A DNA stretch of 64,000 bases, taken from positions 1 to 64,000 of the forward strand of contig CAVUKI010000007.1 in NCBI GenBank assembly GCA_963741995.1, given 5' to 3'. This document shows, piece by piece, positions 1 through 7,777 of this stretch. Positions within the stretch are counted from its first letter, which is position 1, and every line of letters begins with the position of its first letter. The notes below the pieces were generated by a model, which was not told where the DNA came from, searched no databases, and saw nothing but the letters and a program-made list of their open reading frames with translations. The position numbers were made by a program, and so were the translations under genes. This stretch comes from Bog-473 sp963741995 (GTDB taxonomy: Bacteria; Actinomycetota; Acidimicrobiia; Acidimicrobiales; RAAP-2).

Positions 1-2
1 TT

Positions 3-785
3 CAGGACCCCATGGGGAACTGGGCGCCCTACGCGGTGTACAACCCGCAGCTCTGGCACTGGCCCGAGACCTGGCCGCTGTTCTCGCTGTCGCCCACTAT
101 CGAGCCGTTCCTGTCGGTCGGCTACGCATTCTTCTTCGTCGGCCCCTACTTCATCGCAAACAACATCCTCCGGCGCATCCAGGCCCGCAAGTCGGTCTCC
201 TCGTTTGCGTGGCGTCACCCGTTGCTGAGCCTGGCCGGGATCATCTTCGTTGTCGGCTTCTTGATCGACGCTATGCTCGAGATGTTCCTCGTGCGCACCC
301 AGATGTACATTTACTCCCAGGTGATCCCCTGGGGTTCGGTGTTCGCGGGGACACCCAACCAGTTCCCGCTGATCTGGGAGTCGAGCACGATCTGTCTCGT
401 CATGATTTCCGCGGGCGTGCTGCTCTATCGGGACGACACTGGCCGGTCCCAAGCGGAGAAGCTCGCCCAGAAGATCCGCGGGTTCGACCGGCGTCCCGCT
501 CTTGCCACTTTCGCGGTGATGTTCGTCATCATCAACGTCGCCAACCTCATCTACATCGGCGGGTTCGCGATCGTTCGAGGAACGAAGTTGGCCACGTCGG
601 TGGCCTGCCCGTATCCCTACCCCGAAGCGAAGGTCTACGACCCCAACGGGTTCTACGAGCAGGCCGGCCAGCCAGGTCCCTACTTCGCGGGGATCTGGTC
701 GGGATGGCCGAGCCTGCAACCCGACGGTCGTCCCCACCTGACACCGCCGTCCAACGGCGGCCGATGCAAGGAAGACCATGACTGA
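3..785 (+). CDS. Spirocyclase AveC-like membrane protein (5' partial)
   Basis: The frame is open to the left edge, so the gene is probably cut by the window; the first ATG inside is at 12. About four hydrophobic stretches are visible, near residues 36-54, 71-90, 122-140 and 163-185 counted from that ATG, so it is an integral membrane protein. The segment NWAPYAVYNPQLWHWPE and the general layout resemble actinobacterial proteins annotated as AveC family, after the avermectin spirocyclase/dehydratase. Most members have no known substrate. It overlaps the following SDR by 8 bp, so the two are likely co-translated. The name rests on recalled similarity, and the reaction here is unknown. Confidence 0.6.
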   Translation, partial: QDPMGNWAPYAVYNPQLWHWPETWPLFSLSPTIEPFLSVGYAFFFVGPYFIANNILRRIQARKSVSSFAWRHPLLSLAGIIFVVGFLIDAMLEMFLVRTQMYIYSQVIPWGSVFAGTPNQFPLIWESSTICLVMISAGVLLYRDDTGRSQAEKLAQKIRGFDRRPALATFAVMFVIINVANLIYIGGFAIVRGTKLATSVACPYPYPEAKVYDPNGFYEQAGQPGPYFAGIWSGWPSLQPDGRPHLTPPSNGGRCKEDHD

Positions 786-1695
786 ATCACGCAGCGTCGT
801 TGTCACTGGCGCTTCGCGAGGCCTCGGACTCGCGACGGTCGCCCACCTGCACCGCCGTGGGTGGACTGTGGTGGCCGCCATGAGAACCGTCGACGCAGGC
901 CTGGCGAAGGCTCGCGACGTCCTCGGCAACGACTACGACCCCGAACGGCTCATCGGCGTGTCGCTCGATCTCCTCGATCCGTCATCGATCGAGAAGGCCG
1001 GCTCTCTGATCCTCGACGCGATCGGCGCGCCCGACGGAGTCGTGCACAACGCCGGCATTGCTGGAGTCGGCTGCGTAGAGGAAATGCCGCTGAAGGTTAT
1101 GGAGGCGATGCTGGCGACGAACTTCATGGGCCCCATCCGCCTCACCCGAGAGCTGCTTCCCGCGATGCGCGCCGCAGGACAAGGTCGAATTGTGGTCGTG
1201 TCCAGCGAGAGCGGCTTGCGAGGCATGCCAGGTATCAGCTCCTACGGCGCCTCCAAGGGTGCACTCGAGCGGTGGTCCGAATCCCTCGCCGGCGAGATCG
1301 CGCCCTTCGGCCTCGGCGTCACCGTGCTCGTGACGGGCACTTTCAAGACCGACATCCTCGAACAGACCCACAACTGGAAAGACCCCGAAGGTCCCTACGC
1401 CCTCTTCCATGAGCAGCTGGAATCGAAACAGGACCTGGTCCTGCGCCTTGCACCGTCGCCGGACTCCTTTGCCCCATCTGTCGAACGAGCGCTCGACGAA
1501 CACAAGCCCTTCGAACGCCACGCAGTAGGCCTCGACGCCAAGGCCATGCTCTACGGCGGCAAAGTCATGCCCGGGCGATTCATGGCCTGGGTCGCCACCC
1601 GAGCGCTCGGGCTGCCCCGCCCGGGATCCCTCCGACTCACGCCCACAAGCCGTCTTGCTGTCACTCCGCAAGACGAGGCCAACCCGACCACGTAG
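778..1695 (+). CDS. Short-chain dehydrogenase/reductase
   Basis: A classical SDR of 305 aa. The cofactor motif TGASRGLG lies at residues 10-17, the NAG motif near 91-93, catalytic Ser near 142, and the YxxxK pair is Tyr156/Lys160. It should be an NAD(P)-dependent alcohol/ketone oxidoreductase acting in the cytoplasm. The ATG lies inside the end of the AveC-like gene. Co-occurrence with an AveC-like protein and a double CMD-fold protein suggests one small-molecule pathway, but nothing in the sequence identifies the substrate. A 29-bp stretch of this gene (1306-1334) recurs exactly downstream at 2663-2691. Confidence 0.88.
   Translation: MTESRSVVVTGASRGLGLATVAHLHRRGWTVVAAMRTVDAGLAKARDVLGNDYDPERLIGVSLDLLDPSSIEKAGSLILDAIGAPDGVVHNAGIAGVGCVEEMPLKVMEAMLATNFMGPIRLTRELLPAMRAAGQGRIVVVSSESGLRGMPGISSYGASKGALERWSESLAGEIAPFGLGVTVLVTGTFKTDILEQTHNWKDPEGPYALFHEQLESKQDLVLRLAPSPDSFAPSVERALDEHKPFERHAVGLDAKAMLYGGKVMPGRFMAWVATRALGLPRPGSLRLTPTSRLAVTPQDEANPTT
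1306..1334 (+). repeat. 29-bp exact repeat, copy 1 (inside SDR gene)
   Basis: This stretch encodes FGLGVTVLVT of the SDR and is identical, base for base, to 2663-2691 in the same orientation. The flanks of the two copies differ. Confidence 0.9.
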
Positions 1696-1744
1696 CGAAC
1701 TTCGAGACGACGGCACCGCAGCTAGCTAGACGAGAGGTCTCACC

Positions 1745-2614
1745 ATGACGAAAGAACAACAACTCGCAGAATTGGAGCGCCGCGAGCGGCGCGGAAGCGA
1801 GAAGCAGGCAATCGGCATCGAGAACATCCAACGGATGTTGCCCCTCGTCATAAAGACCATGACCGAGGGGGAGCCATCACCGCGCGACACGGCCCTTATG
1901 GGCTTTGCCCCGGACATGATGCCCATGATGATGGAAGACGCCTATTGCGATATGTGGGGGCGCACGCACATCATCGATAGCCGGATTCGTAGCCTGTTCA
2001 CCGTCAGCCTGATGATCGGCGTCGGAAATGTCGGTAACGAGTTCGAACTCGACTACCACGCGCCAGGCGCCATCTACAACGGCGCGAGCGTGGCAGAGCT
2101 AGAGGCCATCGTCGTTCACGCCGCAGCCTACGTTGGCTACCCCGCTGCGGGCCGTGCGATGAATGCGATCGTCGATGCGCTTCTCAGCCATGAACTGCTC
2201 AAGGAGCTGTCGCCTCCGGTCGACCCAGAACGCCGCGAGCTCACAGGAAGCGAAAAGCGTGCGAAAGCGCTGGAAATGCTCTCGCGCATGCAACCCGATT
2301 CGCCGTTGCTCCGCGTCGGAGACGGAGATGTGCCCGGAGTGTTCGCCGCCGAGCTCGACTTCATGATTCTCGAGAACATCTACTACGACCTCTGGACTCG
2401 CACCGAGCTGCTGGACCCCAAGACTCGTAGCGTTGTGACGCTCGGTCTCATCATGGGCCTCGGCAACCTCGATGCTCTAGGTGAGCACGTGCCGATGGCC
2501 ATGCACAATGGAATCACGGTGCCTGAGCTCGAGGAATTCGTCTATCACGCTGCAACCTACGTGGGATACATCTCTGCCACGTCCTTACGTAAGGCGATCG
2601 CTGAAACCCTCTAG
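1745..2614 (+). CDS. Two-domain carboxymuconolactone decarboxylase-fold protein
   Basis: A 289-aa protein with two CMD/AhpD-like halves, roughly residues 55-135 and 205-285. Both halves share the pattern D..R.L.T...M.G.GN...E and a later NG.(S/T)V.ELEE...HAA.YVGY. Neither half contains the CxxC of AhpD peroxidases, so a thiol peroxidase role is unlikely. The fold instead suggests a decarboxylase, lactonase or dehalogenating type of chemistry. It follows the SDR after about 50 bp on the same strand, after a GAGAGG-like ribosome site, and probably belongs to the same transcription unit. The substrate cannot be read from sequence. Confidence 0.78.
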   Translation: MTKEQQLAELERRERRGSEKQAIGIENIQRMLPLVIKTMTEGEPSPRDTALMGFAPDMMPMMMEDAYCDMWGRTHIIDSRIRSLFTVSLMIGVGNVGNEFELDYHAPGAIYNGASVAELEAIVVHAAAYVGYPAAGRAMNAIVDALLSHELLKELSPPVDPERRELTGSEKRAKALEMLSRMQPDSPLLRVGDGDVPGVFAAELDFMILENIYYDLWTRTELLDPKTRSVVTLGLIMGLGNLDALGEHVPMAMHNGITVPELEEFVYHAATYVGYISATSLRKAIAETL

Positions 2615-2662
2615 CGGTATCCACGCGTTCTGGGCCCCTCGCCGGCGGCGGATTCGCACACT

Positions 2663-2740
2663 TTCGGCCTCGGCGTCACCGTGCTCGTGACCGCAGGTTC
2701 AGCAACACGAGGTTCACTAGCCACTCCAGCGACGCGGTAA
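2663..2740 (+). pseudogene. Remnant of a second SDR gene
   Basis: The interval after the CMD gene holds an exact 29-bp copy (2663-2691) of SDR coding sequence from 1306-1334. It is in frame with a short continuation that stops at 2738-2740. No start, Rossmann motif or active site is present, so it is at most a fragment left by duplication or recombination. The rest of 2615-2798 shows no gene. Confidence 0.45.
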
Positions 2741-2798
2741 CACCCGCTGCCGAGCGCCACTCCCTCTCGATGTCAATGGGCCCGCCAACTTCAGCCTC

Positions 2799-3998
2799 CT
2801 ACAACTCGAGGGCCATGATCGCCTTTCGTTTCTCGATTCCTGTTCTGCCGTCGTAGTGGAGTCGAAGTGTCGCTTCGCTATTACCGAGGATCTCCGCAAC
2901 CGTGCGATACGACTCCCCGGCGTCGAGCATTGCGGTTGCCACATAGTGCCGAACCTCGAGGAGAGTGATCGGGGAAGCTCCTCGGGCGGCGGTCCATCGT
3001 CTGCTCAAAGCATCGGGTCGCATTGGCCTGACAGCGTCGGCGGTCCGGCCGAATAGGTATGCGGTTCGAGGCGGCGACTCTGCAAATTGAGCCCGGTACC
3101 TGTCGTTCTGCCTCTGTAGCGCGGCCACCGCGGCGCCGGTGAGCGGTACGTCTCGCCAGTCAGATCGCTTGGTGGCCTTTCGAACGACCCCTACTCCGGG
3201 TCCTCCGTCTGTCACTGCGGCGGCGACGTGCACCTCGGCGGCGGCCAGATCGACATCGGCCCATTGAAGGCCGAGCATCTCACCCGTTCTCATCCCGGTG
3301 CTCGCCAGCAAGACCGCCATATCGGCCATCTCCGGATCTCGAGCCGTGACGATTTCCAGGACGGCACGAACATCGTCCTCCAGCGGTGACGTCGGCTTCT
3401 TCCGTGTTGATTTGGGCCGGACCGCATCCTTGGCGGGGTTCGAGTCGATGAGACCCCGCTTTCGAGCAAGGTCCAGCGATCGGGTCAGAACCGTTCCACA
3501 CCTGCGAATCCAGTCGGGACCACGGCCGGAAGCCCGCATCGCCGCATACAGGCTTTCGATGTCCTCCCAATTGAGACGGCTCAGCCGAATGGCTCCGAAC
3601 CGACGGCCATCGGCGAGCGTCGTATTGCTCATGACTTTTGCGGCCGAGCAAGACGTCGTAACAGTCTTAGGAGCCAGTTCCAGCGAGCCAGAGCGAGCAG
3701 CATTCAGGTATTGATTCATCGCCGCCGCCACGGACCTTGCATTGGTCCCACCTGTCGGCAGCCGCTTCTGATCCCCGGCCGTCTTCAGCCGAGACAGTGC
3801 GAGCTCGGCTTCTTCGCGCGTCCCGCGTATGGTGCGAGACGGCCGGCGACGTCGACCTGTTACGGAGTCTCGAGGAAGCTCGATGTCGACCTTCCAAACG
3901 CCGTCCGCGAGCTGGAACACACCTCCACTTCCGCGCTGCCGGCGGTGATGCGATGACTTGTATTTTCGAGTCTTTGAAGGCTTTCCAGGCCCCGCCAT
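2799..3998 (-). CDS. Tyrosine recombinase (phage-type integrase)
   Basis: A 399-aa integrase. It has a basic N-terminal arm-binding region, a SAM-like core-binding domain at about 95-200, and a C-terminal catalytic domain. Visible catalytic parts are Arg in STGMRTGEMLGLQW, a beta-hairpin Lys in KATKRSDW, Arg and the following His in LEVRHY, and the nucleophile Tyr in LHYDG. By my alignment the first His of HxxRH is Leu and the His of the usual LGH box is Asn (ILGNS). The gene starts 87 bp beyond the 3' end of tRNA-Gly and points away from it, the usual position for an integrase at an attachment end. It would cut and join DNA at that tRNA site, if active. Confidence 0.92.
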   Translation of the reverse strand: MAGPGKPSKTRKYKSSHHRRQRGSGGVFQLADGVWKVDIELPRDSVTGRRRRPSRTIRGTREEAELALSRLKTAGDQKRLPTGGTNARSVAAAMNQYLNAARSGSLELAPKTVTTSCSAAKVMSNTTLADGRRFGAIRLSRLNWEDIESLYAAMRASGRGPDWIRRCGTVLTRSLDLARKRGLIDSNPAKDAVRPKSTRKKPTSPLEDDVRAVLEIVTARDPEMADMAVLLASTGMRTGEMLGLQWADVDLAAAEVHVAAAVTDGGPGVGVVRKATKRSDWRDVPLTGAAVAALQRQNDRYRAQFAESPPRTAYLFGRTADAVRPMRPDALSRRWTAARGASPITLLEVRHYVATAMLDAGESYRTVAEILGNSEATLRLHYDGRTGIEKRKAIMALEL

Positions 3999-4085
3999 GG
4001 GGTCGATAGTAGAGCGAGTTAGTAGCTTGAAGAAAGGATGAGGTCTGCCGGAGACCTCTGAAACCGCCTCTACCAGGGGTTTTGT

Positions 4086-4160
4086 TGGAGCGGAAGACGG
4101 GATTCGAACCCGCGACCCTCACCTTGGCAAGGTGATGCGCTACCGCTGCGCCACTTCCGC
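4086..4160 (-). tRNA. tRNA-Gly (GCC)
   Basis: On the minus strand GCGGAAG (from 4160) pairs with CTTCCGC ending at 4090. The anticodon arm is CACCT/AGGTG around loop TGCCA with GCC in the centre, and the T arm has GGTTCGAATCC. Discriminator T is at 4089 and CCA is encoded at 4088-4086. The 3' end faces the integrase, making it the candidate attachment site. Confidence 0.96.
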
Positions 4161-4297
4161 GTGGGGCACCACAGTATCGCGCTGACCACCCTTCGAGTGG
4201 AGAGGGTAACGGCCCCTCAATCGGGCCTTGGAAACGTCGAGGCCGCCCCCACGCATGTGGAGGTTGACCAACTCCTGGTCTCGCTAAATTGGCGTGC

Positions 4298-5077
4298 GTG
4301 CGCCAGGACGAGAACACCGCCATCCTGAGCCGCTCGTTCGGTGAGGTCGCGGACGAGTACAACCGCCTACGGTCAGGCCCTTCGAGTGAGGCACTTGACT
4401 AGCTCCTTCCCGATAGGGCGGTCGACGTCCTCGAACTCGGGGCTGGTACCGGCATCCTCACGCGACTGCTGGCCGAGCGGGCCGACCACCTGACCGCCGT
4501 CGAACCCGACGAGCGGATGCGCGCCGTCCTCGCCGGCGCGGACGCACGGGTCGATGTGCTCGCCGGCCAAGCGGAGGAGATCCCCGCCGACTCAGCTTCC
4601 GTTGACGTCGTCATCGCCCAGTCGGCCTGGCATTGGGTCGACCAGTCGCGGGCCGTGCCCGAAGTGGCGAGGGTCCTGCGACCCGGCGGCCGGCTTTCGC
4701 TCGTATGGACCGGGCCTGACCGCTCCGTTGATTGGATGCGATCGCTCTGGGCGGGCGGGATCATCTTCAGCCCGGAAGAAAAGGCGGACGTCGACAGTCG
4801 CCGGAAGCGCCGGCATCTCGTCAGCGTGGAGGTCGGTGGTGCCAGTCCCTTTCTCCAGCCGGAAACCAAGCTGTTCCGATGGACCCGGCCGATGACCAAG
4901 GCGGATCTCGTGGCGCTGTCCGCGACGTACAGCGCAGTCATCACCATGGACGAAAGCGCCCGCCGCGCGCATCTTGAGGCCATGACCCGCTTTCTGGACG
5001 CGCACGAAGCCTTCGACGGGCTCGACACCATCGACGTCCCCATGCGCTCCTACTGCTGGCGGGCGGCCAAGGCCTGA
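4298..5077 (+). pseudogene. Class I SAM-dependent methyltransferase, amber-interrupted
   Basis: A GTG at 4298 opens a frame with the family N-terminus (FGEVADEYNRLRSG...EALD). TAG follows at 4400-4402, then the same frame continues LLPDRAVDVLELGAGTG and runs to 5077. Relatives normally have Trp at the stop (EAxDWLLP), so TGG to TAG is the simplest explanation. Motif I (LELGAGTG), an acidic residue for the ribose (VEPD) and the motif II/III region (AWHWVD) are all intact downstream. Internal re-initiation at ATG 4517 would lose motif I. It therefore looks like an otherwise well-preserved methyltransferase killed by one substitution, or a base-call error. The substrate is unknown. Confidence 0.75.
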
Positions 5078-5315
5078 GCACGCAGGCGACGCCATTCCTC
5101 CGCTGTCTGTGAGCCCGCGGTACTCCCCCTGAACACCGCCGCCACGTGGCCTGTCGTTCCTCTGGGAAGCTCGCTGTGCGTTGTCACGCGTTCGTCGCGT
5201 AACTCGGCGGGCCCGCCCACGTCACTCTGCGGTTGCGCTCAGATCCGGAGCGCACCGTGTGCAGTACCGGCTCGAACGGGCCGGCGCTCCACACAGACGA
5301 AAGGGCACAACAGCC

Positions 5316-5687
5316 ATGCAGATCCGACTTCGCAATGTTCTGGCCGTCGGCGCGTTGACATCCGGCCTGGTCGCGGGCGGCGCACTGGTCGCCAATGCGG
5401 CGACGACGTCGACCACGACAGGTAACTCGGGCTCCAGCTCGAGCTCCTCTCCCGCACCGTTGTCGAGCTCGAACACGGGCAGCACCGGCTCGGGCGGCAC
5501 CGCAACGGGGTCTTCGAGCTCGTCGACGGGCTCCGGATCGGGCTCCAGCTCGAACTCCGGCTCCAGCTCGACCAAGAACTGCCCGAACATGGGCAGCGCA
5601 TCGAGCGGCGGTAGGGGCGCACCTCCGTCCGGATCCGGGGGACCGCCCTCATCCGGGGGAAGCAGCGGGTCGACGTCAGGCTCGTAG
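5316..5687 (+). CDS. Secreted Ser/Gly/Thr-rich low-complexity protein
   Basis: ATG 5316 is chosen because AAAGGG lies about 10 bp upstream and a clear signal peptide follows (basic start, hydrophobic core, cleavage near VANAA/TT at about residue 29). The mature part, about 95 aa, is almost entirely Ser, Gly, Thr and Pro, with one CPNMG motif in its second half. It is probably an exported, flexible, perhaps glycosylated wall protein. No enzymatic domain is visible. The longer upstream frame from 5181 is Arg-rich and lacks signal-peptide character, so it was not used. The 5078-5315 interval upstream holds no other gene and presumably carries its promoter. Confidence 0.7.
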   Translation: MQIRLRNVLAVGALTSGLVAGGALVANAATTSTTTGNSGSSSSSSPAPLSSSNTGSTGSGGTATGSSSSSTGSGSGSSSNSGSSSTKNCPNMGSASSGGRGAPPSGSGGPPSSGGSSGSTSGS

Positions 5688-5724
5688 GCCTCCACGGCGC
5701 AGTCCCGACACCACCACGGAGGAC

Positions 5725-5764
5725 GGGCGGTGTGGGCCGAATCACCCAACGGTCCGCACCGCCC
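5725..5764. terminator. Stem-loop between convergent genes
   Basis: A 15-bp stem (5725-5739 with 5750-5764, two G-U pairs) and a 10-nt loop lie between the stops of the secreted protein and the convergent acyltransferase gene. There is no T-run, so termination strength is uncertain. Confidence 0.6.
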
Positions 5765-5794
5765 CCCCCCGGTTCCCAAAATCCCCAGACGGGA

Positions 5795-7234
5795 TCAGGC
5801 GGTAGCCCCTCGTGCGTCGAGGGCGCACACCGTCAGCTCACCGAGCGCATCGTCGACGTGCGCGGCCACCTCGTCGAGCTCCGGAAGGAGCCGGCGACAC
5901 GCCAGCAGACCGAAGTAGACCCGCCCGAGATAGGAGAAGGCGGTGACGTTGAGGCCGATGCCCTCCGCCATCGGTCCGACCGGGTAGGTGGCGGCCACAC
6001 GGCTCCCGGCCAGGAAGAGGGGGACGTCCGGGACCCGGACACTCGAGACGGTGACATTGAAGGGCGGCCGCATCTTGTCGAAGAGGCGGGTGCCGGCCAC
6101 GGCACGGGCCACCCGGGAGGCCAGCGCCGGCAGGGCGATCTGGGCCAGGTCACCGAGGAAACGCCCCCCGTGCAACTTCTCCTGCTGCTTGGCCACCCGG
6201 GTCGACTCTGAGATGGCGTCCAGCCGGGCCACCGGGTCGTCGACGTCGCTGGCCAGCGAGACCAGCATCCCCGACAATTGGTTGCCCAGCTCCTCGGTCT
6301 CGCCCTCGGCGCGGGTCGAGACCGGCACCATGGCCACCAGCGGTCCCTCGGCCTGCTCCCCGCGCGCGTCCAGCAGGCGACGCAAGCCGCCTGACACGCA
6401 GGCCAGGATCACGTCGTTCACCGACGCCTCGAACGCCCGGCTCACCAACTTCACGTCCTCGAGCGGGACGGAGAGGCCGACAAAGCGCTTGCGGTTGGAG
6501 ACGGCGCCGTTGAAGGAGGTGCGCGGCGCGGCGAAGAATCCCGGAGGCGATTGCTCCCCTCGGCCCGCCAGCTCCCGATTGTGCATTCCGAGATCGGCCA
6601 CCGCCTCCACCCCGGCCTGCAGGGTGCTGAGCGTCGACCCCGGCTGCCGGGCCAACGACGAGGCCGCGTGGCGCAACATCTGCGTGTTGGAGGGCAATGG
6701 TGCCGGGTTCCACTCCGGTGGCAACTCCACAATGCGGGTACGCGGCGTCACGTCCAGGAACGCCGCCAGCACCGACGCGCCGCTCACCCCGTCGAGGATG
6801 GCGTGGTGCACCTTGGCCACCAGGGCCGTGCGCTCCCCCTCGAGCCCTTCGACCACATGCATCTCCCAGAGCGGTCGGTCCGGATCGAGCTGGCGGCTCA
6901 TGACGCCGGCCACGAAGGCGTCGAGCTCGCGCCCTCCTCCGGGTGAGGGCAGGCTGGCCCTGCTCAGATGATCGTCGAGGTCGAAATCCGGGTCATCGAC
7001 CCATACCGGGTGATGCAGTCCGAAGGGCACCCTCAGGGCCCGCTGGCGCAACGGGCCGATCAGGTGCAGGCGCTGCTGAATGACCCGGCGAACCTGCGCG
7101 TAACGGGTGGAGGGCGAGAAAAGCGAGCGGGTGCCCTCAGGCGGGTCGAGCACGAGCGCCACGCCGACGTGCATCGGCGTGGTCGGTGTCTCCAGCGCGA
7201 GGAATGCGGCATCCATGCCGACAAGTGACTGCAT
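5795..7234 (-). CDS. Wax ester synthase/diacylglycerol acyltransferase (WS/DGAT)
   Basis: A 479-aa acyltransferase making triacylglycerol or wax ester from acyl-CoA. The start is set at ATG 7234, preceded by AGAAAGGGTC; longer upstream frames are not acyltransferase-like. The N-terminus MQSLVGMDAAFLALET is typical. The catalytic HHxxxDG motif is HHAILDG at residues 143-149, and PLWEMHVVEGL precedes it. The C-terminal half shows the usual FNVTVSSVRVPD segment. It is probably membrane- or lipid-droplet-associated. It ends toward the secreted-protein gene and is followed upstream by dut in the same direction. The product class is secure; substrate preference is not. Confidence 0.93.
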   Translation of the reverse strand: MQSLVGMDAAFLALETPTTPMHVGVALVLDPPEGTRSLFSPSTRYAQVRRVIQQRLHLIGPLRQRALRVPFGLHHPVWVDDPDFDLDDHLSRASLPSPGGGRELDAFVAGVMSRQLDPDRPLWEMHVVEGLEGERTALVAKVHHAILDGVSGASVLAAFLDVTPRTRIVELPPEWNPAPLPSNTQMLRHAASSLARQPGSTLSTLQAGVEAVADLGMHNRELAGRGEQSPPGFFAAPRTSFNGAVSNRKRFVGLSVPLEDVKLVSRAFEASVNDVILACVSGGLRRLLDARGEQAEGPLVAMVPVSTRAEGETEELGNQLSGMLVSLASDVDDPVARLDAISESTRVAKQQEKLHGGRFLGDLAQIALPALASRVARAVAGTRLFDKMRPPFNVTVSSVRVPDVPLFLAGSRVAATYPVGPMAEGIGLNVTAFSYLGRVYFGLLACRRLLPELDEVAAHVDDALGELTVCALDARGATA

Positions 7235-7269
7235 GACCGACCCTTTCTTAGCTTCTCCCCGCTCGCCCG

Positions 7270-7713
7270 TCATGTACCTGTATGCCCGAAGCCGCCGCTC
7301 CCCCGTTGCGACTCCTCCAGTCCACCCTCCCCCACCAGTTCGAAGGATGCCTGCTCCACCCTGATCAGGACCAGCTGCGCGATCCGATCGCCCCGCGTGA
7401 CCGTGTAGTCGTGCGCGGGGTCGTGGTTGACCAGAATGACGTGGATCTCCCCCCGGAACCCCGAGTCGATCAGGCCGGGGGCGTTGAGGCAGGTGAGGCC
7501 GTGGCGGGCTGCCAGGCCGCTCCGCGGCAGCACCAGGCCGGCGTACCCGGTCGGGATGGCGACTGCCACCCCGGTGGGAACCACGGCCCGGCCTCCCCGG
7601 CAGGGCAACAGCACGTCGGTGCGGGCGAGCAGGTCGGCCCCGGCGTCGCCCTCCCGGGCGTACGTGGGAGTCGGCAGCTCGCCATCGAGCTGTTGCAGGG
7701 CGATCGGCAGCAT
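7270..7713 (-). CDS. dut: dUTP diphosphatase
   Basis: A 147-aa trimeric-type dUTPase that hydrolyses dUTP to dUMP and PPi, keeping uracil out of DNA. All five motifs are present: AGADL (24-28), PRSG (63-66), APGLIDSGFRGE (78-89, Asp83 catalytic), RGDRIAQL (107-114) and RGSGGFGHTG (137-146). The length is normal. It lies 35 bp upstream of the WS/DGAT gene on the same strand. It is divergent from orn across a short intergenic region with a perfect palindrome. Confidence 0.96.
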   Translation of the reverse strand: MLPIALQQLDGELPTPTYAREGDAGADLLARTDVLLPCRGGRAVVPTGVAVAIPTGYAGLVLPRSGLAARHGLTCLNAPGLIDSGFRGEIHVILVNHDPAHDYTVTRGDRIAQLVLIRVEQASFELVGEGGLEESQRGSGGFGHTGT

Positions 7714-7722
7714 CGCCGGACA

Positions 7723-7755
7723 TTACAAGGGGTGCGCCAACCGCTCCCCTTGTAA
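7723..7755. promoter_or_regulatory. Perfect inverted repeat between dut and orn
   Basis: TTACAAGGGG (7723-7732) and CCCCTTGTAA (7746-7755) are separated by 13 bp, midway between the divergent starts at 7713 and 7778. The symmetry and position suggest an operator or paired promoter elements. The regulator is unknown. Confidence 0.5.
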
Positions 7756-7777
7756 CCGGCCGATAGCATGCCCGCGC

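Noticed and set aside
1745..2614. AhpD-type alkyl hydroperoxide reductase
   Set aside because: The fold is similar, but both halves lack the CxxC redox motif.
2615..4085. Second attachment site (copy of the tRNA-Gly 3' end) inside the window
   Set aside because: Only very short matches such as GGATTCG were found, too short to be an att core.
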